Assembly: GCA_964555285.1 (NCBI GenBank)
Contig: CAZKRM010000002.1
Coordinates: 116,772 to 180,771 of the forward strand
Length of the DNA: 64,000 nt
Direction of reading: 5' to 3'
From: JBBIQV01 sp964555285
GTDB lineage: Bacteria; Nitrospirota; Nitrospiria; Nitrospirales; Nitrospiraceae
The translations under genes were made by a program, and so were the position numbers. Shown piece after piece: positions 26,884 through 35,075 of the stretch. The notes beneath the pieces are model-generated. The model searched no databases. It saw only the letters and a list, made by a program, of their open reading frames with translations, and was not told the origin of the DNA. The number at the start of each line of letters is the position of its first letter. The stretch's first letter is position 1.

Positions 26884-28773
26884 ATGAGCGAGAAAATTGA
26901 GACTCTACTGAAGGAAAGCCGAACCTACGAGCCAAGCGCCAAGACCAAAGCCGCCGCCCATATTCAGAATTACGACGCCGAATATAAGAAATCGATTGCC
27001 GATCCGGAAGCCTTCTGGAGCGGAGTCGCCAAGGAACTCGAATGGTTTACGCCGTGGAACAAAGTGCTGGAGTGGAACTACCCCTTCGCAAAATGGTTTG
27101 TGGGGGCCACCTGCAACATCTCGTACAACTGCCTTGATCGCCACGTCAAAAACGGACGAACAAATAAAGTCGCCGTTATCTGGGTCGGTGAGAACGATAC
27201 CGAGCGCGTCTTCACCTACGGGCAGCTCTATCGCCAGGTCAATCGCTGCGCCAACGCGCTCAAGAAGCTGGGCCTGAAGAAGGGCGACCGCGTTACTATT
27301 TATCTCCCGAAAGTTCCCGAGCAAATCGTGGCCATGCTGGCCTGCGCCCGCATCGGCGCGATTCACAGTGTCGTCTATTCCGGGTTCAGCGCCCCGGCTC
27401 TGGCCAGTCGTATCCACGATGCGGAATCCCATTTGGTCATCACCGCCGACATCGGCTACGACCGCGGAAAAGTCATTCCCCTCAAGCCAGTCGTGGACGA
27501 AGCCCTGAAGACCTGCCCGACGGTCGAGCACGTCATCGTGGTGCGTCGTCAGAAGCCGGAAATCGCGCTGGCCGCTCCCAAGGAGCTTGATTGGTATGAG
27601 TGGTTAAAAGGCGAATCCACGGAATGCGAAGCGGTCAAGCTGGATGCCGAAGATCCGCTCTATATCTTGTATACCTCCGGCACCACCGGCAAACCGAAGG
27701 GCGTCGTGCATGTCCATGGCGGCTACATGGTCGGCACCTACATCACCACGAAATATGTGTTCGATCTAAAAGACGACGATGTGTATTTCTGCGTGGCTGA
27801 TCCCGGCTGGGTTACCGGCCACAGTTACATCGTCTATGGCCCACTGCTGAACGGCGCGACGATCCTCACCGCGGAAGGCAAGCCGGACTATCCGAACCCC
27901 GGCCGCTGGTGGGATTTGATCGAGCGCTACGGCGTCTCCATTTTCTACACCACCCCGACGGCCATTCGCCTGCTCATGCGATACGGAGAAGACTGGCCCA
28001 AGAAATATAACCTCTCGACCTTGCGCATCCTCGGCAGCGTCGGCGAACCGATCAATCCGGAAGCCTGGGAATGGTTCCACCGCGCAACCGGTGAAGATAA
28101 ACCCATCATGGACACCTGGTGGCAGACAGAAACGGGGTCCATCCTGATCACGCCGCTACCGACCGTGCCCTTGAAGCCGGGCTCAGCCACGCGGCCGTTT
28201 CTCGGCATCGAAGCCGATGTGGTGGACAGCGCAGGAAACAGCCTCCCCGCCAACGCCGGCGGCTTTGCCGTGATCAAGAAACCCTGGCCCTCCATGATGC
28301 GCACGATCTACAAAGATCCGGAACGTTACAAGACCTATTGGAATACGATCCCGAACTGCTATACCGCCGGCGATGTGTGCCACAAAGACGCCGACGGCTA
28401 CATGTGGTTCATGGGCCGCGCCGACGACGTGATTAAAGTCGCCGGCAACCGGTTGGGCACCGCCGAAGTGGAGAGCGCGCTGGTCAGCCACCATGCTGTG
28501 GCCGAGGCCGCCGTCATCGGCAAACCGCACAAACTCGTCGGCGAGTCCATCAAGGCCTTTATCATCTTGAAGCAAGGCGAAACCGAAAGCCCCGCTTTGA
28601 TTCAATCGATCAAAGATCAAGTGATGAAGGAACTGGGGAAAATCGGCGTACCGTCGGAAATCGATATCGTGCCGTCTCTCCCCAAGACCCGGTCGGGAAA
28701 AATCATGCGGCGCGTCCTGAAGGCCAAGGAACTCGGACAAGATCCGGGAGATATCTCGACGATCGAGGAATAG
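26884..28773 (+). CDS. acs: Acetyl-CoA synthetase (AMP-forming)
   Basis: The product has 629 residues. The start at 26884 (MSEKIETLLK) has GGAGGTG about 9 bases upstream. The ATP-binding motif YTSGTTGKPKG, the DTWWQTETG motif and the C-terminal KTRSGKIMRRVLK with the acetylatable lysine are all present. It activates acetate to acetyl-CoA through acetyl-AMP. A palindrome TACAATTGTA lies at 26794-26803 in the leader. It is monocistronic here: the following DNA is a degenerate repeat. Confidence 0.95.
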   Translation: MSEKIETLLKESRTYEPSAKTKAAAHIQNYDAEYKKSIADPEAFWSGVAKELEWFTPWNKVLEWNYPFAKWFVGATCNISYNCLDRHVKNGRTNKVAVIWVGENDTERVFTYGQLYRQVNRCANALKKLGLKKGDRVTIYLPKVPEQIVAMLACARIGAIHSVVYSGFSAPALASRIHDAESHLVITADIGYDRGKVIPLKPVVDEALKTCPTVEHVIVVRRQKPEIALAAPKELDWYEWLKGESTECEAVKLDAEDPLYILYTSGTTGKPKGVVHVHGGYMVGTYITTKYVFDLKDDDVYFCVADPGWVTGHSYIVYGPLLNGATILTAEGKPDYPNPGRWWDLIERYGVSIFYTTPTAIRLLMRYGEDWPKKYNLSTLRILGSVGEPINPEAWEWFHRATGEDKPIMDTWWQTETGSILITPLPTVPLKPGSATRPFLGIEADVVDSAGNSLPANAGGFAVIKKPWPSMMRTIYKDPERYKTYWNTIPNCYTAGDVCHKDADGYMWFMGRADDVIKVAGNRLGTAEVESALVSHHAVAEAAVIGKPHKLVGESIKAFIILKQGETESPALIQSIKDQVMKELGKIGVPSEIDIVPSLPKTRSGKIMRRVLKAKELGQDPGDISTIEE

Positions 28774-28807
28774 TACCGGATGACATGCCGGCACATGGCC
28801 TGGAAAG

Positions 28808-29073
28808 TCACCATCCCGAGCGGCGGACGCAAAGGCCTGGCGATGCTCATCGTCACGACCGCATCAGGCGAAGTCTCAAAAATGTTTTTGGTGAAGTAAC
28901 CCCTCAGGATTGAAGCCTCGTTCTGAACCTGACACAAGGTTGAGAACGAGGCCCGAGGTTGGCGCTAGTCCGCGCCTTCCTGGCAGATTTTGGGTTCGGT
29001 CGCGATGTGTGACTCAATGAGCATATCTACCCGGCTCACACCCAGATCAATGCAAATGTCCCCATTTGTCCTT
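28808..29073 (+). repeat. Direct repeat copy A (tail of IPT/TIG gene plus structured 3' region)
   Basis: This 266-base stretch matches 29988-30253 in the same orientation with frequent point differences. It includes a broken IPT/TIG tail (VTIPSGGRKGLAML to FLVK, stop at 28897-28899), a hairpin at 28915-28952, and at its right end a remnant matching the last codons of the 607-residue gene when read on the minus strand (KDKWG against KDKRG). The two copies bracket higBA. The copy begins 34 bases after acs, so it was probably placed there by recombination. Confidence 0.75.
28915..28952. terminator. Hairpin in repeat copy A
   Basis: GCCTCGTTCT (28915-28924) pairs with AGAACGAGGC (28943-28952). 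After one mismatch, AACCT pairs with AGGTT around a 6-base loop. The equivalent hairpin in copy B (30096-30131) keeps a 9-base outer stem although one pair has changed from T-A to C-G, a compensating change. No T-run follows, so a classical intrinsic terminator is not certain; it could be a recombination or RNA-processing structure. Confidence 0.5.
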
Positions 29074-29134
29074 TCCGGCCAAAAGCGTAAACGAAACTCC
29101 GAGACATTTCACCGCGTCCGCCTCGAAGCACCTG

Positions 29135-29428
29135 TTAGGCCGCTGTGAGCCTGACTTTCACGACCTTGCCGAGCTTCACATGCTGCTTGGCTTGCCAGAG
29201 ATCGTGGTTGTACTGCATGGCAAGCCAACTCTCCGGAGAACGACCAAGAGCCTTCGAAAGGCGTAGCGCCATTTCAGGACTGATGCGGCTAGTGCCCGTA
29301 AGAATGCGATTCAGCGTTGAAGCAGCCACGCCGAGCTTCCCGGCCAACTCGCGGCCGCTCAGATTGTTGGGATCCAGATAGACCTGAATAATGAACTCGC
29401 CGGGATGGGGAGGATTGTGCATAGCCAT
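29135..29428 (-). CDS. higA: HigA-family antitoxin
   Basis: The product has 97 residues. The XRE helix-turn-helix has the HigA signature HPGEFI near the start, then LSGRELAGKLGVAASTLNRI and ISPEMALRLSKALG, followed by W-LAMQYNHDLWQAK. It neutralises HigB and represses its own promoter. The ATG overlaps the higB stop (TAATG). The stop codon lies in GCCTAAC on the minus strand. Confidence 0.92.
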   Translation of the reverse strand: MAMHNPPHPGEFIIQVYLDPNNLSGRELAGKLGVAASTLNRILTGTSRISPEMALRLSKALGRSPESWLAMQYNHDLWQAKQHVKLGKVVKVRLTAA

Positions 29429-29706
29429 TAGTGGTAGTCCTCATAATCCAAGACGTAGGCGTGCCCGTCTTGGAACTTGAACGTTACGCGCCAGTTTCCA
29501 TTGACCCACACAGACCATCGTCCGCGCTCCGATCCCTTCAAAGAATGCAGTCGAAACCCTGGAACACTCATGTCCTCAATGGACAGAGCCGTGTCCAAGG
29601 CCGCTAACAGCATGCGCAGACGCTTGGAGTGGTCCGGCTGGATACCCGCCGCGCCTCCCGACTCAAAGAACTTCCGAAGCCCCTTGTGTCGGAATGATTG
29701 GATCAC
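29428..29706 (-). CDS. higB: HigB-family RelE-like mRNA-degrading toxin
   Basis: The product has 92 residues. Family marks are FRHKGLRKFFESG near the N-terminus, then LHSLKGSERGRWSVWVNGNW and the C-terminal YVLDYEDYH. HigB cleaves mRNA in association with the ribosome. Toxin-first order with a one-base overlap to higA is standard for this family. It is flanked by two direct repeats, which suggests it arrived as a cassette. Confidence 0.92.
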   Translation of the reverse strand: MIQSFRHKGLRKFFESGGAAGIQPDHSKRLRMLLAALDTALSIEDMSVPGFRLHSLKGSERGRWSVWVNGNWRVTFKFQDGHAYVLDYEDYH

Positions 29707-29719
29707 ACGCTACGTATAG

Positions 29720-30079
29720 CACGTTGCGCATCACGCAACAAGACCTAGCGCTCAGCGCTGCGCCGCTACTCAGGCGAAATACCAAAGGGCCGAGACTGCC
29801 GGAAAGGCTCCCGCCTGCTTCGGCCTGGCACCCAGCATCGACAAAGTCAGCCCCGACGAGGGCAAGGCCAGTGACAAGGTGACTATTACGGGAGCGAACT
29901 TCGGCAACAGCGATTGCCTGCGCAGTATTTCTTTCGGACCAGGCCACGCCGCAACGTTCAAAATCGAGAGCGACAGCAAGATTTCCACCACCGTCCCGAG
30001 CGGCGGACGCAAAGGCTTGGCGATGCTCACCGTCACGACCGCATCAGGCGAAGACTCAAACACGTTTTTGGTGAAATAA
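29720..30079 (+). pseudogene. 5'-truncated IPT/TIG-domain gene
   Basis: An open frame without its own start encodes one IPT/TIG immunoglobulin-like domain: SIDKVSPDEGKASDKVTITG, then GANFG, VPSGGRKGLAML, and a stop after NTFLVK. Such domains occur as repeats in secreted or cell-surface proteins. The upstream part has been replaced by the higBA promoter region. A shorter remnant of the same tail is present at 28774-28899. Confidence 0.6.
29723..29739. promoter_or_regulatory. Operator candidate for higBA
   Basis: GTTGCG (29723-29728) and CGCAAC (29734-29739) form an inverted repeat with a 5-base centre, 17-33 bases before the higB start. A -10-like TATACG on the minus strand (29713-29718) lies between it and the gene. 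HigA proteins bind such sites to autoregulate. Confidence 0.45.
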
Positions 30080-30253
30080 CCGCTTAAGATTGGATCCCCG
30101 TTCTTGACCGGGCATAAGGTTGAGAACGGGGCGCGAGGTTGCGTTAGTCCGCGCCTTCCTGACAAACCTTATATTCGATCTCAATGAGTGGTTCGAACGA
30201 CATATCCATCCAAGCACACACCCAGATTATTTAGAAAGCCCCCGTTTGTCCTT
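29988..30253 (+). repeat. Direct repeat copy B
   Basis: This is the partner of 28808-29073. It holds the better-preserved TIG tail, a hairpin (CCCCGTTCT at 30096-30104 with AGAACGGGG at 30123-30131), and overlaps the last nine codons of the minus-strand 607-residue gene. It ends at that gene's 3' part, so the repeat unit joins two unrelated gene ends in convergent orientation. Confidence 0.75.
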
Positions 30254-32050
30254 CTCATGCTCAGAAAATCCCGCAACGATAAGCTCAAGTGATTCATCGC
30301 AGCTCTGGCAAAGGGAGGTGAAATGGGCCTTGTACTCGCCGAACTCTTTCAAGACTCGCTTGCTCTCACTGGTTGCCTCCGAGCCCCATCGGTGACCTCG
30401 GACTAACGATCTCAGGTTGTGGAGTTCATGAAAGGGGCTCATAAGATCATGTGCATGTTCTTCCTCAAATCCCAACCCTACCAAGCAGCGCTCCAGCAAC
30501 TTCAACTGACGCATAGTGGCTGACGGCGTTTCGCCCAGTTCCATAGCTTTCGCCTTCAACCACTTTTGGTCCAACCCTTCAACAAGCAGTTGATTCAACG
30601 CCATCATTTCGTTTGCCCATTCGTCCCGTGATGCAGTCACCGGGTAGTGAACTTCATCAAGCTGCTCAAAATCTGGCAGATTCCACCAAGGGCAGTTACT
30701 CTCAACAAGCCCACGTAGCCGAGTTTTCAGAGCTGGAAGAGCATCGTACTCGTCATACCACTGACCTTCAAAGTCGGTCGTGAAGGCTCTCTTTGACACC
30801 CCTGTTTTCGGCGCCTCGTTGAACTGTTTCCAATGCAACTGCTCCTCATAGGGGAGCCGACGCAGATACACAAGATAAGTATGTACTTGGCCCGCTTGGT
30901 TGATGTCATACGTTTCTAGATGCCAGGCTCCGCGGCAGGTGATGGACCTATCTTGCAAGGTGTACTTCTGACGATCAGCTTTGTACTTAGAAAGCACTTC
31001 GGGGCGAAAAAAAGCAGGACTAAGCTCAAATGGAAGGTCTGATTTTGTGAAATAGTTGACTGTCGCGCCGGGCGCGCAGGATATTTCTACTATTCGCTTG
31101 TTCTTCCAATCCTGCATAATGAAGCTAGCGTATTCCCTCTCGTCTTCGTCATGAGCTCCCCAAATTTCTGCTCGAACTGACGCCACAGATATCCTTGGTT
31201 CGATTAGCTGGACCCCGCGCGAGTAGCTACCAACCCCAGGCTGAACTGTCAGACTCACAGCTATTCCATCGTACTCAGGAAGATGTCTTTCGTCTCGACC
31301 ATCTCCCCATCCATGAAAACTCCCATTCCGAAACCTGGTAAAGTCGAACATTCTAAGAAACTTTGTTCGAGAAGCTGCGCAATATTTGTTCAATACCTCA
31401 GACTTCACTACGACAGCGCGACCACCCTCGAGAGTAACAACCTTAATGCATTCCTCGATATCGCCATGCCGATCCAATCTGCACCACGCATTTCTTTCGT
31501 TCACGTAGTGAAGATCCAGAACCTGTGTGATTTCCTGATTTACTTCAAAGTAGCTGGCATCTCCAGCGCGCCCCTCGAATGACCGACCAAAAATGATTTG
31601 GGTTGCCGTCTTTAGAATTTCACTTCCTTCAGAATGACACGGCCTTTCAATCCAAACATCCTCCTGGCTTGCGACCAGACTCCAACCTGAGAAAGGATTT
31701 GAACTCCAGCCACGAAGATCATCTCCGTGATCTTCGAGATTCACATTCTCAGGAACTAACAGGGCGTAAATATAGACATGGTCGAGGGTGGCATAAACCA
31801 AAACATAGTCATCGTTCGCTTCTTCCGCCAGGAAAGGCAGGATATCGCTCTGACAACACCACTCTTCAAACTCGCTCGCCCCTTCCGGAGCCTGCGAAAG
31901 AGCGATCAATTTTCCAGGGTTCAGGAGATTCATGTTGCTTGCAAAGGAAACTAACAGTGTTTGGGCCGATCCGCATAAGAGCCGGATCTGCCATTGCTGA
32001 CCGTACGACACGCCGTGGAACCTCACGCCGGCCCGCAGGGAGCCAATCAT
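30227..32050 (-). CDS. Large protein coupled to HigA-like antitoxin; candidate HEPN-type toxin
   Basis: The product has 607 residues with no signal peptide or membrane helix. Residues 1-420 are mixed, acidic and tryptophan-rich, unrecognised. KTGVSKRAF (about 425-433) opens a predominantly helical C-terminal third. There, LHNLRSLVRGHRWG gives R547-x5-H553, the spacing of HEPN ribonuclease motifs (R-x4-6-H). The ATG overlaps the stop of the upstream HigA-like gene (ATGA), so the two are co-translated. Base composition is visibly richer in A and T than in neighbouring genes, suggesting transfer. The nuclease role is inference; a different function is possible. Confidence 0.7.
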   Translation of the reverse strand: MIGSLRAGVRFHGVSYGQQWQIRLLCGSAQTLLVSFASNMNLLNPGKLIALSQAPEGASEFEEWCCQSDILPFLAEEANDDYVLVYATLDHVYIYALLVPENVNLEDHGDDLRGWSSNPFSGWSLVASQEDVWIERPCHSEGSEILKTATQIIFGRSFEGRAGDASYFEVNQEITQVLDLHYVNERNAWCRLDRHGDIEECIKVVTLEGGRAVVVKSEVLNKYCAASRTKFLRMFDFTRFRNGSFHGWGDGRDERHLPEYDGIAVSLTVQPGVGSYSRGVQLIEPRISVASVRAEIWGAHDEDEREYASFIMQDWKNKRIVEISCAPGATVNYFTKSDLPFELSPAFFRPEVLSKYKADRQKYTLQDRSITCRGAWHLETYDINQAGQVHTYLVYLRRLPYEEQLHWKQFNEAPKTGVSKRAFTTDFEGQWYDEYDALPALKTRLRGLVESNCPWWNLPDFEQLDEVHYPVTASRDEWANEMMALNQLLVEGLDQKWLKAKAMELGETPSATMRQLKLLERCLVGLGFEEEHAHDLMSPFHELHNLRSLVRGHRWGSEATSESKRVLKEFGEYKAHFTSLCQSCDESLELIVAGFSEHEKDKRGLSK

Positions 32051-32349
32051 GCCACGTGCTGCTGAATGTGTCTCTCGATTTCTTCCCCGACGGCCCGCTT
32101 CGCCACACGCAGATCAAACTCAATTTGGAGCCCCATCCAGAGATCCGACGACGTTCCCAAATACCGGCTCAAGCGAAACGCCGTATCGGCCGTGATGGCG
32201 CGCTTTCCGTTGACGATCGCGCTGATCCTGCCTGGCGACACATGGAGCTCACGGGCAAGCCGATTGATACTGATGTCCATCGCCTTCATGAACTCTTCGT
32301 ACAAAATTTTCCCCGGATGTATCGGCTCCAGCAACTGTTTGCGCGCCAT
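32047..32349 (-). CDS. HigA-like XRE antitoxin
   Basis: The product has 100 residues. The start at 32349 (MARKQLLEPI) has GGAAGGTG 5 bases upstream. HPGKILYEEF, INRLARELHVSPGRISAI and ADTAFRLSRYLG are HigA-type, and DLWMGLQIEFDLRVAK matches the family's C-terminal helix. No HigB gene adjoins; the next gene, overlapping by 4 bases, encodes the 607-residue protein instead. This order (antitoxin first) also differs from higBA. Confidence 0.88.
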   Translation of the reverse strand: MARKQLLEPIHPGKILYEEFMKAMDISINRLARELHVSPGRISAIVNGKRAITADTAFRLSRYLGTSSDLWMGLQIEFDLRVAKRAVGEEIERHIQQHVA

Positions 32350-32397
32350 ATTGCACCTTCCGAGCAAAGACAAAAAGAATTGCGCCACTGACAGCCG

Positions 32398-33054
32398 TCA
32401 AATCAGTCCACGCTTCTGCAGATAGTCCTTGTCGATGACAGGGGTCGGCTTTGGCGCGACCTGTCCACGCTCTTGGAGGAGGCGTTCGACGTATTTGCCG
32501 ATGAGGTCGGATTCGAGATTGACGGGATCGTTCACCTGCTTGAGGCCCAACGTCGTCACTGTGGCGGTATATGGGATGATGGCAATAGAGAACCCGTGAT
32601 TCGTCACATCGTTGATCGTGAGGCTGATACCATCGACGGTGATCGAGCCCTTCACGACGCAGTAGCGCAGAATGTCTTGCGGCGCTTCGATGGTGAAGAT
32701 CACGGCATTCCCATCCTGCTGCCGGCTTCGAATCGTGCCGACGCCATCGACATGCCCGGCGACCAGATGCCCGCCGATGCGCTCACTCAGCTTCATGGCC
32801 CGTTCGAGATTCACGGGTGTGCCTGACGCAAGCAGGCCCAGCGTCGTAACTGAGAGTGTCTCTGGAGACACCTCCACCGTAAAACTGCTGTCGCTTTTGG
32901 AAATCGCCGTGAGGCAAATCCCGTTCACGCTCACACTGTCGCCGATCTTGAGATCGCTCATGACGGTCGAGGCCAGCAGCGTCATCCTCGTGCCGGCCAG
33001 CGTCTTCTCCAGCGAAATCACTGCGCCCATTTCTTCGACAATGCCAGTGAACAT
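32398..33054 (-). CDS. ribE: Riboflavin synthase alpha chain
   Basis: The product has 218 residues. The start at 33054 is MFTGIVEEMG, the invariant family N-terminus, with AGGAAAG upstream. The two homologous barrel halves (1-97 and 98-200) each show their repeat: GDSVSVNGICLT with SETLS-like SPETLSVTTLG, and GSITVDGISLTIN with the second barrel. It dismutates two 6,7-dimethyl-8-ribityllumazines to riboflavin. An extra C-terminal tail (APKPTPVIDKDYLQKRGLI) exceeds the usual length slightly. Confidence 0.93.
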   Translation of the reverse strand: MFTGIVEEMGAVISLEKTLAGTRMTLLASTVMSDLKIGDSVSVNGICLTAISKSDSSFTVEVSPETLSVTTLGLLASGTPVNLERAMKLSERIGGHLVAGHVDGVGTIRSRQQDGNAVIFTIEAPQDILRYCVVKGSITVDGISLTINDVTNHGFSIAIIPYTATVTTLGLKQVNDPVNLESDLIGKYVERLLQERGQVAPKPTPVIDKDYLQKRGLI

Positions 33055-33114
33055 CAGTCTTTCCTCATGATGATGTGCAACAATCGTTATTCGCGGCGCC
33101 ATTATAGCACCTGC

Positions 33115-34284
33115 TTATCGATTCCTCATCGTCAGCCAAAAGACCATCGCGGCGGCGATCTGCAGGCTCGCGATGATCGTGAAGGCTCCGGTATAACTCA
33201 TGTTGGCGATCAGAACGCCTGCCAACAATGGTCCGCTCGCATGGCCGATGTCGCCGATGGTGCCCTGCATGCCCATTCCCGCCCCCAGCGCCTTAAACTC
33301 CGAACTATCCGCCACAAAAGCAGATGAGGAAGACGACACGACGGCTTCGCCGAAGCCGAATCCGGCCGAGAGCAGCAGCAATGCAGCAAAGATCGAGACA
33401 TGCGGCATACAGACAAACGTGACGGCGCAGATCAGCAGGCCGATGATGATCAGGGGCTGCCGCCCCACCCGGTCTGACACGCGCCCCATGATCGGCTTGG
33501 AGAAGAAGGATGTGCCGGCTTGGACACTGAACAAGAGTCCGACCTCGCCGGGATTCAACCCCACCGTGAGGCCATAGAGCGGAAGAAACGCCATGAGCGC
33601 GCCGTTGGCAATCATCTTGGCGCCGTCTGTCGCGCTGGTGATCAGCACCTTGCGGTTCCGCGCCACCATCACGAATCCCTTCCACATCTCCGCCAACAGC
33701 GGCCGCATGCCTTTCTGGACTACTCGCGGTGGCGCCACGTCCAGATGCAAACTGTAAAACAGCACAATCGCGATACAGCCACACACCCCGGCTGTCACGA
33801 AGGCGGAATCAAATCCGGCTACATGGGCGAGATACCCGCCGATAAACGGCCCGAGTAGCGCGCCCGACTGCGTGCAAGCCGTATAGGTCCCCAGCGCCGC
33901 ACCCCGGCGTTCACGATACAGCTCCGCCACGGTCGCCAATGCGCTCGGAGCGAAAACAGCCGTCGCCAGGCCATGCGCGAATCGCAAAACCGTCAGGCTA
34001 TTCAGATCCGTGATAAAGAGATAGAGAAACGGCGGCAAACCGAACGCCACGACCCCGATACGCAGTAAAAATCGCCGGCCATAGATATCGGATAAAGCGC
34101 CGGAGGGCAGCTTGAGGAGCACACCGGTCAAGGTCGACACCGACACGATCAGCCCGATCCGCTCGGGACCTGCCCCGAGATGCTCGGCAAACAAGGCCAA
34201 CACCGGCATGCGCACCATGTTGTAGCTGATGAAGCAAAAGATCCCGACGGCGCAGATGAGGAGAAAGCTGCGTGACGACGTCAT
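33115..34284 (-). CDS. Major facilitator superfamily transporter
   Basis: The product has 389 residues with about 12 predicted helices. The motif A equivalent between helices 2 and 3 is LPSGALSDIYGRRFLL, repeated in the second half as SKPIMGRVSDRVGRQPL, which is diagnostic of the superfamily. Likely a drug or metabolite exporter; substrate unknown. The ATG overlaps the upstream stop as ATGA and the gene lies inside the riboflavin row. Confidence 0.9.
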   Translation of the reverse strand: MTSSRSFLLICAVGIFCFISYNMVRMPVLALFAEHLGAGPERIGLIVSVSTLTGVLLKLPSGALSDIYGRRFLLRIGVVAFGLPPFLYLFITDLNSLTVLRFAHGLATAVFAPSALATVAELYRERRGAALGTYTACTQSGALLGPFIGGYLAHVAGFDSAFVTAGVCGCIAIVLFYSLHLDVAPPRVVQKGMRPLLAEMWKGFVMVARNRKVLITSATDGAKMIANGALMAFLPLYGLTVGLNPGEVGLLFSVQAGTSFFSKPIMGRVSDRVGRQPLIIIGLLICAVTFVCMPHVSIFAALLLLSAGFGFGEAVVSSSSSAFVADSSEFKALGAGMGMQGTIGDIGHASGPLLAGVLIANMSYTGAFTIIASLQIAAAMVFWLTMRNR

Positions 34285-35075
34285 CGTGCTGCCGGTTCCA
34301 TCTTATGGGTGCTGCCGACACGGGGCATATTCGCAAGGGCCTGCTTCAAGAAAGCGACGTCCTCGGGCGGTAATGACGGCGGATCGGTCGCCTCAAAAAG
34401 GACGCGCTCGGGATACCGCCGCATTTCCATTCCCAGCTGATTCACTGCGTTAATACCCTTCATCAGTTTGCGAGAGACGGTGCGCCCGACCAGCGGACGC
34501 AGCAGCGAAACGAGTCCGGCCACAACTCGATTATCCAGCCTGGTATAGGACACCAGCGTCGTCTCGACGGCCTCCCGACCGGCAGCATCTTTCACCGTCG
34601 CCATGCTGAGCATGACGACGGCCTTGCCCGTCAAGTGCGGCAACAGCGTACTGTGGTGCGACCCTTCCAGATAATACAGGCGATGACGCGGATCCTGATA
34701 GACCAGTTCGACCGAGCCCACAGTCCCTTCGCCGTCGTCTCCCCGATAGCGACCGGGGCCGCGAGTCTCGGCTTTGTACAGTCCTAACTCCAGACGATTC
34801 AGGAGCGCCGCAGCGACAGGCGGACGATCCAACAAATACACATAGACCGACTCCGGCAACGGCGTCAGAATCGGCCCGACTTTGTTGGCGGTTGTAAACT
34901 CATCGATGATCGGCTGGAGACGGCAGACCCACGCAGCATCGATACGCTCGATAGGAAACGTGACGCCCGCATGCTGCGGAGCGATATGACAGGATTCCGC
35001 TTGAGCATTCACCGGCAGCGACGCTACAAGCAGTACCGCGACCGCGCAGGCCCGCATGGCGGCAACCCTGCTCAT
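34281..35075 (-). CDS. Exported protein of unknown function
   Basis: The product has 264 residues with a signal peptide (about 1-26, cleavage near AQA/E). Two cysteines of the mature protein (SCHIAP, WVCRL) could form a disulfide. The mid region GDDGEGTVGSVELVYQDP and LYYLEGSHHSTLLPHL is beta-rich. No named family. It overlaps both neighbours by 4 bases, so it is translationally coupled with the esterase and the transporter. Confidence 0.75.
   Translation of the reverse strand: MSRVAAMRACAVAVLLVASLPVNAQAESCHIAPQHAGVTFPIERIDAAWVCRLQPIIDEFTTANKVGPILTPLPESVYVYLLDRPPVAAALLNRLELGLYKAETRGPGRYRGDDGEGTVGSVELVYQDPRHRLYYLEGSHHSTLLPHLTGKAVVMLSMATVKDAAGREAVETTLVSYTRLDNRVVAGLVSLLRPLVGRTVSRKLMKGINAVNQLGMEMRRYPERVLFEATDPPSLPPEDVAFLKQALANMPRVGSTHKMEPAAR

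Noticed and set aside
28774..28899. A 39-codon gene directly after acs
   Set aside because: It is the degenerate tail of an IPT/TIG domain shared with copy B, lacking most of the domain, so it is treated as a remnant.
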